A stretch of 64,000 bases of DNA from Cycas panzhihuaensis (taxonomy: Eukaryota > Cycadophyta). This document shows, in pieces, positions 32,401 through 43,138 of the stretch. The DNA lies in contig CM041465.1 of NCBI GenBank assembly GCA_023213395.1, positions 121,093,741 through 121,157,740 on the forward strand, given 5' to 3'. Position 1 is the stretch's first letter, and each line of letters starts with the position of its first letter. The position numbers and the translations under genes were made by a program. The notes beneath the pieces were generated by a model that saw only the letters and a list, made by a program, of their open reading frames with translations, made no database searches and had not been told where the DNA came from.

Positions 32401-32872
32401 CAAAGCATATGTTCACATTCTAGACACAAAATGGACCAAACTTGACAATAAAAGCATAGAATATATGATGGTAGGTTATAACACTAGATCAAAGGCCTAT
32501 AGATGCGTAAATGCCAAAACCAATAAGGTCTATATCAATAGGGATGTTGTGTTTGATGAAACCTTTAAAAGCAATCAAGGAAAATGTTAGGAAATAGAAA
32601 CGGTGACAAAAGTAGTGGCTAAACATGTTCCTACATCCTCAGATGAAGACTCTGAAATCACCATAGAAAGTATTGATTCAAATAGTGAAATTTCTGAAGA
32701 CCGTTCTCCAGAGTGTAAATTGGACAACTCTTGTATTCCTGAAAAAGGAGATCAAAGAATCATACCAGAACAATAGGCCACAAAAAGGTTACCAAAATGG
32801 TACCTTAAAAACATTGAAGAAACAAAGGGGGATATCTTTGAGCATAGAACAAAATCTCAAAAGCATCAAGCA
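32401..32872 (+). other. Cop-E integrase-RT linker
   Basis: Ser/Glu-rich linker with SDEDSEITIES-like runs and LPKWYLKNIEE, typical of copia polyproteins between integrase and RT. Several stops. Confidence 0.5.
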
Positions 32873-34410
32873 TTGTTATGTTCAATCGAACCCACTAGCT
32901 ATGACAAAGCTAACCAACATTCTGAATGGAGAATAGCTATGGATGTCGAAATCGCTGTAATCACCAAAAATGAAACTTGGGATCTAGTCGAACCTCCTGC
33001 AAATAAACCCATTGTATATTGCAAATGGGTATGCAAAATCAAAGAAAAGTCAAATGGAGAAATTGAAAAGTACAAAACAAGACTGGTTGTCAAAGGATAC
33101 ACTCAGACTACAGTTATAGATGTTGAGGAAACATTCTCACCAATGGCTAAGCTAAATACTGTAAGAGTAGTGATTACATTAGTTGCACAACAAAATTGGA
33201 AAATATTTCAGTTTGATGTAAAAAGTACCTTCTTAAATGGAGACTTAAAGAGGAGCTATATATTTATCAACTTGGAGGATACTTCAAGCCAAGACAAGAA
33301 AATCTAGTATGTAAGCTAAAGAAAGCCCTATATGGACTCAAACAAGCCCCTAGAGCGTGGTATGCAAAACTAGATTAGTATCTTATTAGTAACAACTCTC
33401 ATAGGTGTGAGTTGGATGCAAGTTTATATGCAAAATTCAATAAGGGACAAATAACAATTATAGTAGTGTATGTAGATGACATGCTACTTACAAGAAGCGA
33501 TGTTGACTCAATTGCATTAATCAAAAGTCAATTGAAAAAAGTTTTTGGAATAACTGACGTTGGAGTTTTGCACTACTACCTTGGAATTGAGGCAACACAG
33601 TTAAAAGACTATTATTTTTTCCCAATCAAAATACATCAGATATATACTTAGAAATTACAATATGGAAAATTGTAACAGTTGTGCTGCACCTATGGAGATA
33701 AGTTGCATACTCAGTTCTGATGCAGAAGGACAAAAAGTAAATGGAACCACATACAGACAATTGGTTGGAAGTTTGATCTATCTCACTGCTACTAGACCAA
33801 ACATAGCCTATTCAGTTGGAGTTGTGTCTAGGTTTATACAGGAGGCAAAAGTATCACACTAGATTGCAACAAAATGAATACTCAAATACCTAAAAGGTAC
33901 TGTAAACCTTGGATTGAGTTATACACAAAATAATGCTATACAACTAACAGGTTACAGTGACTTCGACTAGGCAAGAGACAAAATAGAAAGAAAGTCCACT
34001 ATAGGATATTGCTTCACTTTAGGACCAACAATAATTTCCTAGAGCAGCATAAAACAACCAATTGTTGCCTTGCCATCTACAGAAGCTAAATACAAATCAG
34101 TTGTTAGTGCAACCTACGAAGCAATCTGGATCTGACAACTATTGAAGGACTTGGGACAAGAACAGAGGCTGTCGACCATCTTGTATTGTGACAATCAAAG
34201 CACAATCAAGATGACCAAAAATCTTATTTTCCCTGTAAGGATGAAACATAGAGGTTCATCATCAATTTATAAGGGAGAAAGTTCAAAGCAAAGAGATTGA
34301 ACTTTTACATTGCACATCAGAAGAACAGATAGCAGATATATTTACAAAGCCATTGAACAAAGACAAATTTCAATTCCTCAGAGATAAAATAGGAATAAAG
34401 GAGATAAAAC
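32873..34410 (+). pseudogene. pol: Cop-E reverse transcriptase and RNase H
   Basis: A 144-codon open piece (32873-33307) reads MDVEIAVITKNETWDLVEPP, YCKWVCKIKEKSNGEIEKY and FQFDVKSTFLNGD. After a frameshift comes [19 protein letters not shown], then the intact active site VVYVDDMLL (33465-33490). RNase H pieces follow: TYRQLVGSLIYLTATRPNIA, KSTIGYCFTL, ALPSTEAKYKS and YCDNQSTIKMTKN. The end is FNKDKFQF-like before the polypurine tract. One of the better preserved RT active sites here. Confidence 0.8.
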
Positions 34411-34422
34411 ATTAAGAGAGGG

Positions 34423-34626
34423 TGTTAAAAATAATGTTTTATCTAGGTATTATATCACTATTGTAAGGGTTATGTGTCATAAACCCTTTTCTGTACTCTT
34501 GTGACAAGTGACACTCATGCATCAAATGGTTTCCAAGATTCATGTATATTGTACACTATTTATAGAGGGCTTTCCCTAATTAATAATAAAGGAATACTTT
34601 TGTGAAGTTTGATAGTTTAATGATAG
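34423..34626 (+). repeat. Cop-E LTR flanked by polypurine tract and primer site
   Basis: Starts TGTTAAAAATAATG after the tract attaagagaggg (34411-34422). It is followed by tgttatcagagcc (34627-34639), a one-base variant of the iMet primer site. It serves as 3' LTR to the left and looks like a 5' LTR to the right. Confidence 0.75.
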
Positions 34627-34639
34627 TGTTATCAGAGCC
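34627..34639 (+). promoter_or_regulatory. Primer-binding-site-like sequence after Cop-E LTR
   Basis: TGTTATCAGAGCC, one mismatch to TGGTATCAGAGCC. Confidence 0.6.
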
Positions 34640-35257
34640 AAGCCAAGAATGGTCGAAGTGAGTGGACACCCACCACTTTTCATTGGTTGGAGAGGCCATC
34701 TTGGAGACATTCAAAAAAGATGTTCATAGGGGCTAGAAACACTTGGTCATAAGAATTTCTACCACCTACATGCTGGTGAATGAAAACCACCTTGACTGGA
34801 TCTACGCGTGATGTGAATTATGCCTTGCCCAATCATTGAACCGCCAAGTTCACTAAATGGTCTTCAGTTATCCTCAAACTCCCATGCTCGGTGGGATCAC
34901 TAGAGTGAACAAAGGTACACTCGTTCACTGTGTTGTTCTCTGTCACCGACTGGGATTGCTCGATAGCTAGGTTAGATTGGAGTAACATTGTATTGTATGG
35001 TATGGAAACATATTGCCCATCTTATTCTTATTGGGGATACAACTTGCTCTCAAGAACATTTTGACTTAGTAAATAAATATCTAAATATGAGAGGGATTTA
35101 TTGTAATTTTTTCCAAAGATTTCAAGAATGAGATGGGAGAAGGAGAAGAGGAGGAGGACAAAGAGGATGGGGTTTCGATCTTGGGTTTTAGGATAGGCAA
35201 TGAATCTCAAAATTGTTATTCCATGAAGTTAAGAATGAAATATGAAAGTGCATTGCA
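34640..35257 (+). other. Internal sequence downstream of the Cop-E LTR, no gene
   Basis: Looks like an element leader (34640-34980), then AT-rich and purine-rich sequence (gagaaggagaagaggagg near 35130). No retroelement domain is seen. Confidence 0.4.
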
Positions 35258-35609
35258 ACTACAATCCAAATAAAGATGATGTAGAGTTTACATTCAAAGA
35301 TTTAAGAAATGCAAAAGAATTTAAGGCCAAAATTCATCTATGGCATTTATAATTTGATATGAATCGTGTGGAAAGATCATTTGTGTTGCTCCTTCACCTA
35401 GGAGTTCTAATGATTGGAGGATTTTTGATGCACTTGTTCAACATGTTTTTTGGTTTGCACATAAATTGGTTGATAATAGGGAACATTGCATGTGCGCTTC
35501 TAAGGTTTTATTGGTAGGTGGCCCTAATAAAGGAGAATGCCATTGGGAATTATATGATGGCATTTTCTTGCAACAATATGATAAGCATTCTTTGTCACTC
35601 TATAAGTAA
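35258..35609 (+). pseudogene. Unidentified gene fragment
   Basis: Two adjoining open frames read like real protein. The first (about 35258-35390) has NYNPNKDDVEFTFKDLRNAK. The second is stop-free for 83 codons, 35358-35609, with SSNDWRIFDALVQHVFWFAH, then NREHCMCASKVLLVGGPNKG, ending KHSLSLYK at a TAA. No ATG is in the proper place and a frameshift joins them. It does not resemble gag or pol. It may be a host gene exon or a captured fragment. I do not recognise the family. Confidence 0.4.
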
Positions 35610-35660
35610 TGAGGTTGTATAATGGATTTGAAGTGTAACATCCCATGATGAGATGCAAAT

Positions 35661-36007
35661 TATTAGTGTGGCAATTAAGGTTAACCATGTGTTTAGGTTA
35701 ATGCTAATGCTAAATGTGGTGGCAATAAATGTTGCACCTTGTTAATGTTAAACGTGGTCAGTTATTGTTAAGCAAAGGGCACAAATATCAACCGTTTAGG
35801 AGATTATAAGAGATCGCTGAGTCCTTTGTAAATGGATTGAATCACATTGCATGGAATCAATGTAATGGTTTTTCATTGTTCCCATGGGTTATCTCTCGAA
35901 AGGGTTTCCTATGTAAATCCTGCATATTGTTCTTTTGTGTGTGCTTGCTATGTATGATAAAGATTCTATTCATAGTATTTGTGCATGTTACATTCATGAC
36001 TTTAACA
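35661..36007 (+). repeat. 5' LTR of Cop-H
   Basis: 347 bp, TATTAG...TTTAACA, aligned over its full length with 61161-61506 (shared aggttaaccatgtgtttagg-like start and gtgtgtgcttgctatgtatg). Confidence 0.85.
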
Positions 36008-36019
36008 TGGCATCAGAGC
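36008..36019 (+). promoter_or_regulatory. Primer binding site of Cop-H
   Basis: TGGCATCAGAGC, one change from the iMet complement, directly after the LTR. Confidence 0.8.
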
Positions 36020-36561
36020 TAAACGAAGGTATGTGGCTCAGACAAGGGCATGTGTGGAGCTAGAATGTATCAAAGGTTGCTTGGTAATGCAAGTGAAGGT
36101 TTTGTTTTATGATGTGGATCTTCTCTAATTGCTAAAAGAATGGGACAAGCTAATAAAACATGATTGGTGTCGTTTCAAGCTTGTTTGGGAGTTATTCTAA
36201 GCTATTGGGCTTGCTTGAATAGTGGTGTTCTCATTGAGGGCAATATTGGGCAAACTTGAAGGTGGATCGGTGCTTGTTGGAAGTAGACCTACTCTGTTGG
36301 GCAATGAATGTACATATTTGAATAATGTTGGGTTGATTCTATGCTAGTTGGGAGCTATTCGACCATGTTGAGCTCCGTTCATGTGTTCATTTGCCTTAAT
36401 TGGTCGAGGTGGGTGCTATTTGAGCACATTGGCACTATTAGTGTTTGTTGGGTTGTGTTGAGGTTATTTCTAAAATTGTTTTTGTCTTATTGGCTCATGT
36501 TTATCGCTTAGAACTATGAAGGGCATCATTTGGTGGGTTTCGCGGGTTAGTGTTTCATGGC
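36020..36561 (+). other. Cop-H interior, segment 1, non-coding
   Basis: T/G-rich sequence with many gttgggtt and gagctatt phrases and no open frame of note. Confidence 0.5.
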
Positions 36562-36566
36562 GAATA

Positions 36567-36789
36567 TGTTAAAACAGACCAAAGAGTACTTACTAATGAG
36601 CAGAAGAACTTGTATTCATTTGGAGACTTGATCTCTATAAATATACATCAAGGTTATGGCCGTTACAACTTGATTTGTAACTGACTATTCTTGAGGTGAC
36701 ATGTATCACAATATCTAGTGTCAGTTACAAAATAAGGGTGTGCAACATTACCCTTTTATTTACTTAGGATAAAACATTATATCGTAACA
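36567..36789 (-). repeat. 3' LTR of Cop-A
   Basis: TGTTAAAACAGACC...CGTAACA on the plus strand, next to the polypurine tract (minus sense ...taagaggg, 36790-36800). Confidence 0.9.
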
Positions 36790-36796
36790 CCCTCTC

Positions 36797-37190
36797 TTAA
36801 TGCTTTATCTTTTTTAGTCCTCTTCTATCTCTTAGAATTTGAAATATATCCTTCCCAAGAGATTTTGTCATCATATCTGCTATTTGTTTTACAGTAGGAC
36901 AATATTCCAATTCAATTTCTTTGTTGTGAACTTTTTCTCTTATAAAGTGATGATGTACTTCTATATGCTTTGTTCTGGCATGTAGAATCAGATTCTTGGT
37001 TAACTTGATGGCACTTTGATTGTCGCAATACAGAACTGTTGCTTGATCTTGTTGCTGTTCTATTTTAGCTAGGAGGAGTTGTAGCCAAATTGCTTCACAT
37101 GTTGTAGTTACAGCAACCTTGTATTCAACTTCAGTTAATGAAAGTGCAACTATAGGTTGTTTCTTGCTATACAAGGAAATTGCAGCTAAT
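36797..37190 (-). pseudogene. pol: Cop-A RNase H, C-terminal piece
   Basis: Open minus-strand frame: YSKKQPIVALSLTEVEYKV, YCDNQSAIKLTKNLILHAR, HIEVHHHFIREKVHNKEIE, EYCPTVKQIADMMTKSLGKD. These are the classic copia RNase H end motifs, here without a stop. The upstream part of the same domain continues at 38034 beyond the solo LTR. The trp before YSKKQ is replaced by Leu. Confidence 0.85.
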
Positions 37191-38028
37191 TGTTGACTAC
37201 TAGATTTCACACCCTTTATGAGATCAATACACTTGTCAAGGTTACATAGGTTATTGTCTAGTTTAGGATACAGTCAACATCATCATCCACATAGTTCACA
37301 CAGATTTATTAACATTTCCACATGATTACAGCACAATGGCACACAATAGTACATAGATCAGCACCTATTCCACATTCAATCTTTGTAAACATAGAGAATC
37401 CACAATTTCCACGCAACTCTTATTTTATTAAGCAATAAGTTTCTTTACACAAGGTGCTGGAATGCATTCCCTGTGCATTCCAGCCTCATACATTAACTCT
37501 GTTACATGCGTCCCGAGGAGGTACCCATCAAAATACACGGCTTAGGCTACTGTCATGCGTACTGGTCTTTGTGCCAATGCGTATTGGAATACTTGGCTCT
37601 CACCCTAACCGAATGGTCCTTGTGAAGCCACTTAAATACGCTCCTTTGGTGTCCTTTGGCTGAAGGGTTATGACTGTCTGTCATAACCGTACCCTTTCAG
37701 TCAAGTGTACCTCTTCCTAACCATTGGTTAGTTCCCTTAATTGGCTGTCTTAACTGCTCAGACGTCCGCACGCACGCCCCGACGTCATCCTGTGCTTCCT
37801 TCCGCCCGCCTTCTCGCGTACCATTTCTATTTGCTCGCGTGCTGCCTGGAGGTACGTATTTGTGTTATGACCTTATCGTGCACACACCGCCATAATGCAC
37901 CTGCACGCTGAATTCTTTCACTTTTTGTTGCATGCGTATCTTCGTACGGTCCGTACCTGCACAATCCAAGGTTCCCCAACCTCTCTCTGGTTTGCCTATA
38001 GCCCAGCATGTCACAATATGCTCCAACA
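37191..38028 (-). mobile_element. Solo LTR of the Gyp-K family inside Cop-A RNase H
   Basis: 838 bp with TGTTG...CAACA ends, alignable with the Gyp-K LTRs. It is flanked by an identical 5-bp TSD CTAAT (37186-37190 and 38029-38033). Removing the LTR and one TSD copy rejoins the RNase H reading frame. It arose by insertion followed by LTR-LTR recombination. Confidence 0.92.
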
Positions 38029-38033
38029 CTAAT

Positions 38034-39204
38034 CCCAGGAAGAAGCAATATCTGCTTGTGGACTTCCTTTGTTCTTTATCCCTTACCCAATCTGAATCAC
38101 AGTATCCTGTCAATGTTGTTGGTCCTTTGGTGCAAACCAAATTAAGATCCTTCATGCCTTGCAAATATCTCAATATTTTTCCGGTTGCTTTCCAATGTCT
38201 TGCTTTGGGTTCCTACATATACCTGGAAAGCAAACCTACTGAATATGATATATCTGGCCTAGTGGTTGTAAGATATATCAAACTTCCAATAAGTTGCCTA
38301 TACAATGTGGCATCTACTGTTCCTCTTTATCTGCTACTAAGTTATAGTTGACTTCCATGGGTGTTGCACAAGGATTGCAATCTGCCATTTGAAATTTTAT
38401 TAATAGATCCTTTATGTATTTTCTTTGGGATAGAGAAATACAATCCTATTGTTGATCCACTTCTAGTCCTAAATAATAGTTTAAGAGACCTAGATCTGTC
38501 ATTTCAAATTTCTTTTTGAGTTCTCTTTTTATGCTCATGATTGATTCTTCATCATTTCCTATAAGAATCATATCATCTACATAAACAACAATAACTGTGA
38601 TTAGTCCATTTCTTTTCCTTGTATACAAACTTGAGTCAGAGCTACATCTTTGGAACCCATTTTGACACAGATGCTAATCTAGTTTAGCATACCAGGCTCG
38701 AGGAGCTTGCTTCAACCCGTACAAAGACTTTTTCAATTTACATACTAGATGTTCTTGGCCTTCTTTAATGTACCCCTCGGGTTGTGCCATGTAGACTTCC
38801 TCTTCTAGTTCTCCATTGAGGAAAGCACTTTTTACATCAAGCTGAAAATTTTTTTAATTATTCAAAGCTACCAAGGCAATAACTGTCCTTACCGTATCCA
38901 TTTTGGCCAGAGGAGAGAAGGTCTCTTCAAAATCAACACTTGTTTGTGTATATCCTTTTGCAACAAGGCGAGCTTTGTATTTTTCCACTTTTCCATTTGC
39001 CCCTTCTTTAATTTTGTGGACCCATTTGCAGTTGACTACAGGTTTGTTTGAAGGTAGTTCTACCAATTCCCATGTTTGATTTTTGACTATCGAGTCCATT
39101 GTTAATCTCCATTCTAATTGATGTTTGGCTTCTTGGAATGATTGTGGTTCAACTTTGCTCAGTAGTGCTTTGGGCCTTTGACTTCTGGTTTTATGTTCGA
39201 ACAC
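38034..39204 (-). pseudogene. pol: Cop-A reverse transcriptase and N-terminal RNase H
   Basis: RT starts near 39204 (EHKTRSQRPKALL, then WELVELPSNKPVVNCKWVHK, YKARLVAKGYTQT, FEETFSPLAKMDTVRT). A stop in LNN.KIFQLDVK near 38853 is followed by [19 protein letters not shown] and the intact active site VVYVDDMILIGND (38446-38628). RNase H follows, with MRYLQGMKDLNLV, GYCDSDWVRDKEQRKSTSRY and CFFLGL at the solo LTR. The DSDW block keeps a catalytic Asp. Confidence 0.85.
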
Positions 39205-39438
39205 GTCTCCTTTTCCTTCTTCAATTGTTCTAATAAGCCATATTGGTAGTTGCTTTTCTTTTTTGACTTCAGATTTTTCTGTCGGTTGTTTTGTAGATGA
39301 GCTTTCTCCTTCTATTGTTTCCGTGTGAGAAGATGATTCTGTTAATGGTATTTCTTCTATAGGGATTTCTGAAGCCTCTTCTAGAATAGTTTTAGGTTCT
39401 GATTTCTTTGTTTCAACTTTAATTATTTGTATCTGAGA
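39205..39438 (-). other. Cop-A integrase-RT linker
   Basis: Low-complexity Ser/Glu/Thr-rich linker in minus sense; one in-frame stop. No separate gene. Confidence 0.5.
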
Positions 39439-40110
39439 CTACACTTCCTGATTATCTTCTTCATTGAAGACAACATCTCTACTTGCATAGATCTTATTTG
39501 TTTTTGGATCTATACATTTGTAAGCCTTTGAATTTTTACTGTATCCTATCATAATACGCTTTATGCTTTTTGCATCAAGTTTCAACCTCCTTTTATTAGG
39601 TATATGAACAAAGGCTTGACTATCAAAACATTTAAGAGAACTTACATTGGGTTTTTTACCTGAACATGCTTCTTCAAGAGTGATATTCTCCAAATCTCTT
39701 GCTGGACTTTGATTTATTAGGTAGTAGGCGGTGCTTATAGCTTTTGCCCAATATGATCTGGGAAGTTGTTTTCCATATATCATGCTACGTGCCATCTTCA
39801 TTAGAGTTATGTTTTTCCTTTCGACAACTCTGTTGGATTGGAGAGTGTAGGGAATTGTGAATTGTTTGTGTATCTCATTCAACTTGCAGAAGTTCAAGAA
39901 CTCCTTCAAGACGTATTCACCACCGCCATTTGACCTAATGCATTTTATCTTTGATTCTGATTCCAATTTTGCTTTTGCTTTAAATTCCTTGAAGGCTTCA
40001 AAAACTTCTAATTTGTTATGAAGAAAGTACACCCATATCTTACGAGTGAAGTCATCAATGAAAGTGAGTTAATATCTACAACCATTGATTGAGTGGACCA
40101 CAAAGATCAG
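39439..40110 (-). pseudogene. pol: Cop-A integrase
   Basis: 197 open codons (40032-39439). KEFKAKAKLESESKIKCIRS is followed by NGGGEY, where the catalytic Asp of SDNGGEY is lost. The Glu block is YTLQSNRVVERKNITLM. The C-terminal part is complete: YWAKAISTAYYLINQSPARD, KPNVSSLKCFDSQAFVHI, MIGYSKNSKAYKCIDP, IYASRDVVFNEED. The N-terminal core (FIDDF-type block) lies in another frame near 40050-40090. Confidence 0.85.
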
Positions 40111-40120
40111 TGTGAACTAA

Positions 40121-40720
40121 TTACAGCTTTGATTGAGCTTGCCATTCACTTTCTTTAAAAGAAATTCGATGTTGTTTGCCAAATTGACACCCTTTACAAA
40201 AGAAATCATCAGAGGAGAGGTGAGGTAACCCATTTACCATTTTAGATTTTTCCATCAATTTTAAAGTATTTATGGGAAGATGTCCATACTTCAAATGCCA
40301 CATTTTATTATCAGAATTTGCAGCAGTATAGACTTTCATGTTCACACTGGGATTCACAAGGTCTGATATTAGTTTGTACAGATCATCACATCTTATTCCT
40401 TTGGCTATTGGATTCCCATTAGTTTTCATATCTAAAATGTGACAGTAACCTTCTTCATCAAATATTGCCCTAAGTTTCTTCTTAGTAAGTTGAAAAATAG
40501 ACAGAAGATTCATTTTTAGGCCAGGAACTAGCAACACATTTCCAATTTTCTTTACATCCCCATGTAATTTTATTAGAATGGTACCTACCCCTTTTATGTT
40601 AAGTGGGTATTTGTCTTCCAATTCAACTGATTTGTCAGAGTTGTAGGGCTTCAAGGTTTCAAACTAATCTTCACGGTTGGTCATGTGTCGCGATGCTCCT
40701 AAATCTATGTACCATGTATC
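40121..40720 (-). pseudogene. pro: Cop-A protease and pre-integrase
   Basis: The active site WYIDLGASRHMTNRE (about 40660-40715) has Asp but DSGAS changed to DLGAS. A stop follows, then a 177-codon open frame with GVGTILIKLHGDVKKIGNVL, VPGLKMNLLSIFQL and the GAG-pre-integrase zinc region MWHLKYGHLPINTLKLM, then CKGCQFGKQHRISF. The order is normal for copia. Confidence 0.85.
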
Positions 40721-40859
40721 TCCTTCATTAAATCCTATTGAGAATGCGCTACGAAGGCTATTTCTTCTTCTTCTTCTTCTATTTTCTCTTTGCTGATGTT
40801 GCCAACCGGACACTTCCCTCTCTGGATGTTTGTTCTTCTTTGTGGGCATTGATAAGGAT

Positions 40860-41701
40860 AGTGCCTTGGTTGACCACAGTGGTAACACATATCAAAGGCT
40901 ATGCAGGAACTGGCAAAATGTTCAGGTTTGCCACAACTGAAGCAGATTTTAGTGTCTCTACTGTGTCTGCGTCCTCTGGTATCTTGCCAACAACCATGAG
41001 CAGGACTTGTTATGTCTAAAGCACGTCCCCTTCCTCATATCTGGCTACATCCTCGAGGTCCAAGACTAAGTCTAGAAGCAAAGGCCTTCTCCAATTTTGA
41101 TGATTCTTCATATCGCTTATTTCTTTGTTCCTACCTTAGTAACAAGCCAGTTAAATCATCAAGAGTCAAGAGTCATTGAATCAATTTGATTATTATTTGT
41201 AATGGAATTAATGGTTACATCAAAAGATTTTGGCAACTTGTTGGCTATCATTTCGACCAATTCTTCATTTGTGATATCATCTGCTACACTCAAAAGGTTA
41301 TTTCTGAGTGAAATAACTTTATGCATAAATTCTGTTACTGTATCATTCTCTTTTATGTGTAGCTTATACAAATCCTCCTTCAAGGCTATTATTTTGGCTT
41401 TATTCTTTTGCTAAAAGAGATTTTGAAAATATTTCCAAATTGTTGAAGTGGAATTCGATATTTCTACATACACTAGAAGCAGATTAGAGATTGAGAGCTT
41501 TACAATGGTTACTCCTAAATTGTCCCTTTCCAGCCAATCAGCCAAAGTAGTACTACTATCAGTGCGTTTTGTGCTAGTACCATCTATAATTTTCTAGGCA
41601 TTTCTAGCCCTCAGAAGAGTTTCCACTTTTATTTTCCAAATGTGGTGATTTGTTTCAGTGAGTTTATCCTAATCTAGTAGTCCTAATATGGGAGAAGCCA
41701 T
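40860..41701 (-). pseudogene. gag: Cop-A gag with two zinc knuckles
   Basis: ATG at 41701 (MASPILGLLD) opens Gag; stops follow. An open piece (41383-41159) has MKEDLYKLHIKENDTVTEF, MHKVISLRNNL and IANKLPKSFDVTINS, a UBN2-type copia Gag. Two CCHC knuckles follow in minus sense near 40995-40865: CFSCGKPEHFASSC and CYHCGQPRHYPYQC. They end just before a basic RRRRRR patch and the protease. Confidence 0.75.
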
Positions 41702-41950
41702 TAATGATAGTAGTGAAGGAATTTATGGCAGTCTATTTGTACAACTGTATGGAATTCCATACGAAATCCTAACTGTATGGTCAAAAACAAAATGTACCTG
41801 AAAAGGACGGTTTTTAAGCCTTGATTCCAGATTTGAAGTTAGTTTTTCAAAACAGTCATTTGATTTGGAGATATTCGAGCCAAAAGCCTAGTAGGTGCGA
41901 TTAGGGCTTTTTCGGAAATTGCTTTAAATATTTGAAGAGAGCTTTCAATT
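41702..41950 (-). other. Cop-A leader, left of the Cop-B insertion
   Basis: Untranslated leader between gag and the insertion point of Cop-B. It resumes at 47162. Confidence 0.5.
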
Positions 41951-42450
41951 TGTTAGATATGTTGAACACTTTGCAAGTGTTACATGGATATAGGCGTTAC
42001 ACTCGAGCCCCTTTGTGGGGTCCGGGGACCCGTTGTAGGGCCCTCGACTGGGAGGTCTGGGGGGCCAGTGGTCCCCCAGGCGAGGGTTCGGGTAAGGAGC
42101 CCCCAAGAAAAAAATTTGGGTGTCTTATAGGGGTCTTTTGTCGGCCCGTGGTTTATGCCCATTGTATTGTAAAATCGCAAGGCAGTATCTTGTAATGTTG
42201 TGTCTATATATTCTTATGTAACGACACACGTAACACATGAAGATGATGATATGATCGTGGATGAGTCGAGGAGAAGAGTTGGGATTTATTCATCTCTGTA
42301 ATTCTTTAGTTGTTGCTCAGATTAATAAAAGGTCTATGCTCAGACCTGAATCTCCTAGTGTTCTTTGTTGAGTGTTTGATTTGTTTATGTTATTTGTTCG
42401 TTGCATGGTTTAGAGTTCTATTATCACATTGCAGTTATATTTTCTTTTCA
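41951..42450 (+). repeat. 5' LTR of Cop-B
   Basis: 500 bp, TGTTAGATATG...TTTTCA, GC-rich in the 42000-42110 part, aligned end to end with 46657-47161. Confidence 0.9.
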
Positions 42451-42452
42451 TT

Positions 42453-42465
42453 TGGTATCAGAGCT
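42453..42465 (+). promoter_or_regulatory. Primer binding site of Cop-B
   Basis: TGGTATCAGAGCT follows the LTR end by two bases. Confidence 0.85.
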
Positions 42466-42515
42466 AAGGGTTTTAGTTCTATGGGAAGCCATTTGGTAAT
42501 TGGGAGCCTTGTGCG

Positions 42516-43135
42516 GTGAACTTGAGTGCAAAGATCATGGCGAGCAATACAAAGATGGAGATTGAAAAGTTCAATGGCCAGAACTTTGAGCTATGGAAGC
42601 TAAAGATGGAAGATATCTTCGTTGAGAAGGGTTTGGATCAGAAAGGTGAACAAAGCCTGCAACTATGGCTGATGAAGACTGGAAGAAGCTTGATCGAAAG
42701 GCAATCAGTTCTATAAGGTTATGCCTTTCAGACATGGTGTTGTTGAATGTTGCCACAGAGTCCATGGCCAAAGATCTATGGAGAAAGTTAGAGGCTTTGT
42801 ATCAAACAAAGTCCCTGGTTAATAAGCTATTTCTTCGGAAAAGGCTGTATTCACTCAAGATGAGTGATGGAGATGCGGTTGTAGATCATCTCACTACATT
42901 TAACACCGTGGTGAGCCAACTTGTTTTAGTTGGGGTAACAATGTCTGAAGAAGACAAGTGTATTACCCTATTATGTTTGCTTCTTAATTCTTGGGATAAT
43001 CTTGTGACGACAATTAGCAGCACGGCTGCTGCCACCCTGAAATTTGATGATGTTGTTGTTGCTCTGCTATTAGAAGAGACAAGGCAAAAATCTTCTGAGG
43101 ATTATTCAAAAGAAGCATTAGCGGTGAGAGGTTGA
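42516..43135 (+). pseudogene. gag: Cop-B gag
   Basis: ATG 42516 or, more likely, 42537 (MASNTKMEIEKFNGQNFELW) begins Gag. One frame change near 42665-42716 leads to the second open piece, MADEDWKKLDRKAISSIRLC, ESMAKDLWRKLEALYQTKSL and LFLRKRLYSLKMSDGDAV, through DLVTTISSTAAA. These are the conserved blocks of copia Gag (UBN2). A TGA after ALAVRG at 43133 separates it from the zinc knuckle. Apart from one frameshift and one stop it looks intact. Confidence 0.85.
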
Positions 43136-43138
43136 ACG

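Larger units (their letters stand above)
31930..34626 (+). mobile_element. Cop-E: copia pol body with its 204-bp LTR
   Basis: Integrase, RT and RNase H are followed by polypurine tract and LTR (34423-34626). That LTR is a different family from the LTR at 30910, so the two ends are mismatched. It is the same family as the LTR at 62530-62732. Confidence 0.8.
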
